Below are positions 58,510 through 64,000 of a stretch of DNA of 64,000 bases, one piece after another (within the stretch, counting starts at the first letter, position 1; every line of letters begins with the position of its first letter). The translations under genes were made by a program, and so were the position numbers. Source of the DNA: Elmis aenea (taxonomy: Eukaryota > Arthropoda > Insecta > Coleoptera > Elmidae). The notes under the pieces are model-generated. The model worked only from the letters and a program-made list of their open reading frames with translations. It made no database searches and had not been told where the DNA came from. Location of the stretch: assembly GCA_947652605.1 (NCBI GenBank), contig OX393581.1:45531924-45595923 (forward strand), given 5' to 3'.

Positions 58510-59307
58510 CAATAGGTCCAAGAAGTATGTATCTGCGAAGTCTTTTAGTTGTCTTTGTTATCCTTAAGGAAATATATACACTTGCACAATGCTCTGCTTT
58601 TACACAAACCACTAGCAAGTTCGAACGGCTTGGTTCTCTTCAGTCTTCGAGAAAGTTTCTGGTGGTCTAGCAGCTGGAGAGCTTAAGCATTTTCGTGTAG
58701 TTAAAGCCTATCTTCATGTTTCTTTGCAAATCTTTTGATCTCTTCTTCAATGGTTAAAATGCCCAGATCTCGATGAAGGTCGGAAATTCTGACAAACCAA
58801 GGAGCGTTAGGCATTCATGTAACACATTATTTTGGACCGTTTGTTTTTTATATGTATTTGTAATTTTTACACACCCCCATAGTTGTATTCCATACAGCCA
58901 TTAATGTCTAATGATTTGTTTGCAAATCAAAATTGTGTTATATAATGCCAGTTTGGAATATTTACCAATAAGCCATCTATCTTGAGCGACTTTAATTTTG
59001 AACTCTTTTTCTTTCTTCTTAATTGGTTCTTTCCACCTCAATTTGGCATCCAGCCAGAGTCAAACCTAGATATTTTGCAGTGTTTGCGTATGGGACAATG
59101 GTTTCATTGATTGATTGCAGGAGAGTTTCTCAGTCTTTTATTTGTAAAGTTGATATGAACGGAATTCCTTTCATTCAGTTTAATTTTCCACTTTTTGGTC
59201 CATTCGAGTATTGTATCACTAGCTGTTTGTAGTTTTTGGGTGAAAATTATATCTGTTTTACCTGTTACCAGCAATGCTGTATCATCCGCGAATGTAACTA
59301 ATTTCCC

Positions 59308-61300
59308 GTGTATGAGTGTGTAGTTCCAATAACCACCAATGCTAATACTAGTATTATATTCATATATGTAATAATCATATTAAACTTTAAATGCACTTTT
59401 AATATATGTAATTTCTGTATTACTGTTGATCTCAATTTAATAGGAACTATTATTCTACCTCCAAAGTAAATTATACAATTTTCAGTTATTTATCACAAAA
59501 ATTGCTAGCCTATAACATATACAGTTGTTTCAAAAACAGCTCTAAAAATGTATAAGGGTAGATATCTTAAACTAATTAAGTGTAATACCTTTGTGGTTAT
59601 CATATTAGGTACTTACTATGTTTAAATATTATTTTAAAAAGCTTTAAAACAGCATAAAACACTAGTTTTAGAATTCATGCCATAAGATATCAGATGTATT
59701 CATCTCACAAAAACTAATCTTTTATAACGAATAACTTGTAAGTTTTGGTCAACTTTAGTTAACCTTCATGTAGGTGAATCTCTGCTACATATCTCACTAA
59801 AGTAATTACTATGTTTAATTTACTTTAATGAAGTTTTAGAATATTTAAAAACTGATAATTTAAAATTCATGGTATCAGATATCAGATGTACTAACCTTAC
59901 AAAAACTCATTTTATAACCAATTACCTGTAAGTTTTGGTCAAAGTAAGTCAACAGTCATGTAGGTAAATGTTTGTTGCATATTTCACCTAAGCAATAACT
60001 ATGCTTAATCGTTTTTTAAGAAATTCTCGAATATTTAAAAAGTGACGTTTTAAAATTCAAGGGTCACATGTACTAACCTCACTAAAAGTCATTTTATAAC
60101 TAGTTAACCCCAATTTATGGTCAATTTCTGTCACCAGTCATGTAGGTGCATATCTTTTGCATACATTCCTCCAATATTTTTACATTTAAAGCTCATTTAA
60201 CGTTATTACATAAAAAAAATCCACACAAAACTGCATTATAGGTGACATTTGGGGGCGGGGCCTACGTGTTGTGTTGATTTTTAGCCAACGGTCCAGTATA
60301 GTTGAGTGCCTGCCCTTCACATAAAATTAACATGCGCGGTTACATTGCGCATACGGGACTTAATCCAAAAATCGCGTTTCTGTTACGTTGAAAACTAAGC
60401 TGGTCGGTTGTGCGAGTAAGTGTTAGTTTGATGTTTAAACCACAGATGTCGTAGAGTATACGTAATTCGACTTATTTATTACATTTCTTTGTATGAATTT
60501 GAACATATATGGGAGGCAAAAGGATTTTCAATGAAATTACTGCTGTTATCTACTGAACATGTTTCTAAACGTCATAATGGTGCACGTGAATTGATTATAG
60601 TTAATACAACACTTAAATTAACTGTAAAAATTATTGCACAATGTTTGATTATCAAAAATTATACCTAAAATTAGAGTTACAGTGAAAAACTAAAATTATT
60701 TTCCAAGTCATTCTATTGGCATTGGCGTAGGTCGGTCGGTCTTTTTCAATCTCACTCTTTATATCGCAACTTGCATTATATTTTTGTATCAATAAATTAT
60801 TTGCGTTTTCGAGTTTATCCGGAGTTTAACGGAGTTACACAACTTTTATGAGAAACGGTCCAGATGTGAAATAATTGCAAAGAATAAATCTGTTAACGAG
60901 ATTTTTATTGATCTGTTGTAATCATAATTGCCAAGTTTTGTTAATATTTAAACAATTTCAATAGTGGGTCTCACAACACACACACTAATTTTCTTGTCTA
61001 TCACACAAGAGAGACTACGTAGGCAATATGTTACGGTTGAATTTAAAATAAATTATACCTTGAATGCTTTTCGTTGAGGCAGATAAGAACTTATTATAAA
61101 ATGATTATCTGCGGCGGCGATAATAGCGCAGGGAATAAACAACCATTTCCGTAGTCAGTGACCGTTAAAATTATCTACGGCCGCACTGTTGAAGTCATAC
61201 AAATATGCAAAATAAAGAGTGTTTATTCCATAAATCCGTGTTAACGCGTAATTTTTTCCGACGATGGTTGTGTACATTTTATATTACACCGTCAATTTAG
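59308..61300. mobile_element. ~2-kb non-coding insertion of unknown class
   Basis: It interrupts jockey copy B between the DIPKLN and FADD blocks. AATTT lies at both edges (about 59303-59307 and 61296-61300), possibly a 5-bp target duplication. Outer bases CCCGTGT and ACACCGTC give at most a very short inverted repeat. It contains three ~190-bp tandem repeats (59600-60180), then a CpG-richer stretch (60240-60480, with a GGGGGCGGGGCC box) and 61090-61210 with GCGGCGGCG. No long frame and no LTR, poly(A) or recognisable transposase. Confidence 0.55.
59600..60180 (+). repeat. Three ~190-bp tandem repeats
   Basis: Marker points: TTACTATGTTTAA at about 59613 and 59807, and the variant TAACTATGCTTAA at about 59996 (periods 193 and 190). 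Each unit also has AAAATTCA(T/A)G, AGATGTA(C/T)T, ACAAAAACT, TTTTATAAC, AAGTTTTGGTCAA and CATGTAGGTGAAT-like blocks in the same order. Units differ by substitutions and small indels, so the array is not newly made. A partial fourth unit may precede it at 59520-59610. Confidence 0.8.
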
Positions 61301-61545
61301 TTTTATCTAATTCAATTTTGGTATATCACTGGTGTAGAGTAAATACAAGACAGGTCTAAGGACACTCCCCTGTGGCCCTCCTGCTTGGATTTCTTTCAAT
61401 TCTGAATAGGCTTACCCTTTTTACTCTAAAGAGTCTGTAAGAAATGTAGAAAGTTACATTTTTTACATATTGGGTAGGCAATATTTTGTTAAGTTTGCAG
61501 ATTAATCCTTCATGCCAGACTTTGTCGAAGGCTTAAAAGAATTAA

Positions 61546-62034
61546 CATAAGAGACAAACTAATTTACCAAAAGAAAACAATAAAGTTAAAAATAGATAAC
61601 GTTTATTTGTGTACAAAAAACCTTGGTGTTTTTATTACAAGTCTTTCTTGAATGAATTGTCTAATATTAAATGCAGAACAAGGTAGTTTATTATTATTTC
61701 AAGACTTGGGTATGCATAATTCGGCTCAGACATCTGTTTAAGTGGGTATTTATAACTCTTTCGATGTGAAGCACTTAGCTGCCGGCTCGTTTTATATTTT
61801 GAGTGGCAATTAATATAAGTGTGGTCTCAGTTTGCAATTTGCGGAAGACTTAAATAAACCTGTATCAGCTTATAAAGTATTAGTCATCCGTTTAGAACGA
61901 TTATATTGATTATCACTGTGTCAAAACGTAATATTTTAATTAGTTTGCTAAACGAAAACAATAATATAGAAATGACAAATGAAACTAATTCAATGAAACA
62001 AAATTCTCTTTCACAGTGTTTAAAATAATGAACT
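61546..62034. other. Possible LINE scrap, otherwise unassigned
   Basis: At 61550-61640 the plus strand reads NIRDKLIYQKKTIKLKID and CTKNLGVFI, faintly like a LINE RT thumb region. Too short to call. The rest is AT-rich without features. Confidence 0.3.
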
Positions 62035-62295
62035 AGTTCAACCAGTGTTTCTTAATCTATTTGAACTTGCGCTCCCCTTTTTCAAATAAATTTTTATTGC
62101 GTCCCCTTTTAATCATTTTATGCAGTGTTGACGAAAAAATTCTCACTAGTGACTAAGAAAAGGTCCTCCAATTGTATTTAAATCCATCTCGTTTTACACT
62201 ATTGACTTGTTGTTTCAATAAATAGTTTTCCCTTTCAATTCTTCACGCCCTCTTTCAGATATTTGCCCCACATGTTGAGAACCACTGAGTTAAAC
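62035..62295. mobile_element. hAT MITE with near-perfect 8-bp TSD
   Basis: 62043-62287 (245 bp) begins CAGTGTTTCTTAATCTATTT and ends with the inverse of CAGTGGTTCTCAACATGTGG. Flanks AGTTCAAC and AGTTAAAC differ at one of eight bases. GCGCTCCCC and GCGTCCCC motifs lie inside. Similar ends to the MITE at 10816-11049 but a different family. Non-coding. Confidence 0.8.
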
Positions 62296-63729
62296 AAATA
62301 ATTTTAAAACGTAGTGTGATCTTTAAAAATAAAAATATACAGGGTATGACGCTTAACCCATGCCACTATCAGGATATTGCTTGAGATGAAAGTGATTCAG
62401 TTAAATTAACAAAAAGTTGCATTCAGAAGAGCTCAGTTATTAAGATATTTTGAATAATTCATAGGGAACTTGATAGCAACAAAAGTAAAATTTTGCGATT
62501 TTATTTTGTATTCCAATGATTTGACATAAACTAAACTATAGATTTTAATTATATATCGAGGTAGAAAACAGATATATCGGTTGATATCAATATACCCATT
62601 TTGATATTTTTGATTTCACTGTAAATTTAATACAAAAAAAAAGATGTTTCTTTAAGTTCACTGCTAGATTAAAAAAACATTCTTGGTTATATTAACACCT
62701 CTGCAAAATATAAATTCACTTTGCACCACTCCTTAATCAATCTTTTATGCTACTTTTAAGGATGTAACGTTACCACTGCCGATAAAGTTTAATTTCTTTT
62801 TAACTAGGTCTCTTGATTTTAAAAATATCTAATTAAAGATTCCACAACTTTTTCAAAGTTATCTCGTTTGTTAATTTTAATTAGTAGCAGGACTTTTTAA
62901 ATTTAAAAACCAAGTTTCCTGTCGAAAATAAACCTTATAAAAACTTTAACAGTGTATTTCAATAATTGGCATGTACGTCAGGCGATAGGTACGCCTATTT
63001 GAGGCTTTTATAGAGAACTTAAGAAAGTTGCAAAAAAGTAACGTTCCAAAACAATTAATTGATTATTCTGCGGGTGTCGTAATGCCTTTGGACTTTCTCT
63101 AAAGACTTTTTTGTAACCCGTGTTCAGCAGAATCTCAAGAAGCCTCTGCAGTTCAACATGAACTTTTTGCCTAAGCTCAAACACTTTTTAACTTTTTTGG
63201 GAAAAATGTTGTACGCTTCATGTTTTAAACATAAAAGTTAATTACTCAATGTAAACAATTTGCAGAATGAACGTATTTTAAAATGATTTTTTAAAATGTT
63301 TAAGTTAAATATTTTTTTTTTTGTATTGTGCTGATGAATGATATGTGTTGTTATTGTGTGTGCTTATGTACAAAAAACATTGCTCTCAAATATTTTTTTT
63401 ATATAGCAACTATGATTAATTCACAATCTATTTTTCATAACCAATAAGCATAAAATAAGTAAAAAAGTAGCTTTGATTTGACATGAAGGATAAGCTTGCC
63501 TGGTGGCAGCTACCCACCTAAAGGTACTTAACTTAAATTATTATCGGCGACTTAGATTTAATTTTTACGTAAAACGTTTAGGCAAGTCGAGAGGTTCATG
63601 CTTTTCAGTCGTTTAGCTTAAAGGTACAGTGAGACAATATTTCATGATATTTGGCATCAAAACTTTAGATCACATTTTGCAAATATGAAGATCTCGCTGT
63701 ATAACTTTGTTGGTATATAACAGTTACAA
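62296..63729. other. No recognised gene; one CAGGGT-type end
   Basis: A TATA-CAGGGTATGACGCTTAACC end at 62340 has no partner. The rest is AT-rich with no supported frame. Confidence 0.35.
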
Positions 63730-63860
63730 GATTAAATAACACAAGAAAAAATTACACAGCAAAATTACCCATAACAAAAATAACACAGGCAAAAAATTAC
63801 ACACGAAATAAACTTCACAAAGAAATAATTACATATACTTAAAATTTTACACTGAATTAA
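63730..63860 (+). repeat. Imperfect short tandem AATTACACA-type repeat
   Basis: Successive variants of AAATTACACA, AATAACACA and AACTTCACAAAG at irregular ~15-22-base spacing. Low-complexity, poor in T. Confidence 0.5.
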
Positions 63861-63911
63861 TAACACATTTTAACGCAAGCTTTGGAGTTTTCCCAAAAAT
63901 AAACATAATAT

Positions 63912-64000
63912 GCTCGCTAGAATCTGGTCAAGGCTGTGTTTATTGCATCAAGAACATTAAAACTAAAGGTTTTGCAGAGTTATACGTGCAACTGGCCATT
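63912..64000 (+). repeat. Partial copy of the outer palindrome repeat (cut by window end)
   Basis: TCGCTAGAATCTGGTCAAGG through GTTTATTGCATCAAGAACAT and AGAGTTATACGTGCAACTGG closely matches 50709-50800 and the inverse of 47380-47470. Flanking sequence differs from that at 50.7 kb, so the shared unit begins at or near TCGCTAGAATCTG. Confidence 0.75.

Larger units (their letters stand above)
58510..61545 (-). pseudogene. Jockey-type LINE relic, copy B, split by a ~2-kb insertion
   Basis: Minus strand. The right part (61545-61301) reads AFDKVWHEGLICKLNKILPT, then SLFRIERNPSRRATG (the frame-shifted IQAGxPQG region) and TSDIPKLN. The left part (59307-58510) continues VTFADDTALLVTGKTD, then YLG and C-terminal pieces, including RKFxRRLKRTKPFEL. 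Text matches copy A (24880-25775) closely, both in the IERNPSR region and at the C-terminus. Stops and shifts are frequent. The two parts join at ...ATAAAACT/AGTTACATTCGCGG, the same length as copy A, once the insertion is removed. Confidence 0.8.

Noticed and set aside
1..64000. CRISPR arrays, bacterial operons, viral genes
   Set aside because: No regular spacer-repeat arrays, no closely packed open frames and no recognisable viral proteins. The genome is clearly a TE-rich animal one.

Overview
This is a stretch of an AT-rich animal nuclear genome, almost certainly an insect. A beetle is my best guess, from the mix of jockey-type LINEs, mariner/Tc1 relics, TTAA-flanked piggyBac elements and CAGGGTG-ended repeats; I could not test this by search. 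I see no operons, rRNA, tRNA or CRISPR. Only one piece of host coding sequence is convincing: a 267-nt, phase 1-1 exon for one immunoglobulin domain (57555-57821, + strand). Most of the window is therefore best read as a large intron or gene flank filled with transposable elements (TEs).

Layout. 0-9 kb: a Helitron-like 3' end, a decayed hAT transposase, a 1.9-kb hAT-type element (8-bp duplication TCTTAAAC) holding a mariner-like element, and a LINE interrupted by a short inverted-repeat element that itself carries another LINE fragment. 10-17 kb: a hAT MITE, a TTAA-flanked piggyBac-type MITE, a mariner-like relic with long terminal inverted repeats (TIRs), a palindrome-ended element with repeated ATATGGAAT motifs, and a degraded piggyBac. 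18-26 kb: a CR1/jockey-type reverse transcriptase on the minus strand, a diverged duplication starting with an octamer-like motif, a possible Penelope hammerhead, and jockey relics. 28-43 kb: a PIF/Harbinger-like MITE, two LINE tails in opposite orientation, a long-TIR MITE, a 2-kb foldback, and a jockey element split by a 1.08-kb TA-flanked element. 47-51 kb: the best-preserved TE, a 2,469-bp piggyBac with an open 578-codon transposase, sitting inside a CAGGGTGG-ended palindrome. 52-57 kb: mariner, pogo and Tc1 relics and a hAT MITE just upstream of the Ig exon. 58-64 kb: a second copy of the jockey family seen near 25 kb, split by a ~2-kb non-coding insertion with three ~190-bp tandem repeats, then another hAT MITE and the start of a repeat that also forms the outer arms of the 47-51 kb palindrome.

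The elements do not work together as a pathway. The window records successive insertion, and nesting gives relative ages: the piggyBac is younger than its palindrome, the long-TIR element is younger than its jockey host, and the mariner-like element is younger than its hAT host. The least explained signals are a shared ~55-bp terminal module (CAGGGTG plus GATCTCG plus a short hairpin) found at about ten element ends, and the ~2-kb insertion in the 58-61 kb jockey copy. All calls come from reading the sequence and its translations; no database search was run.
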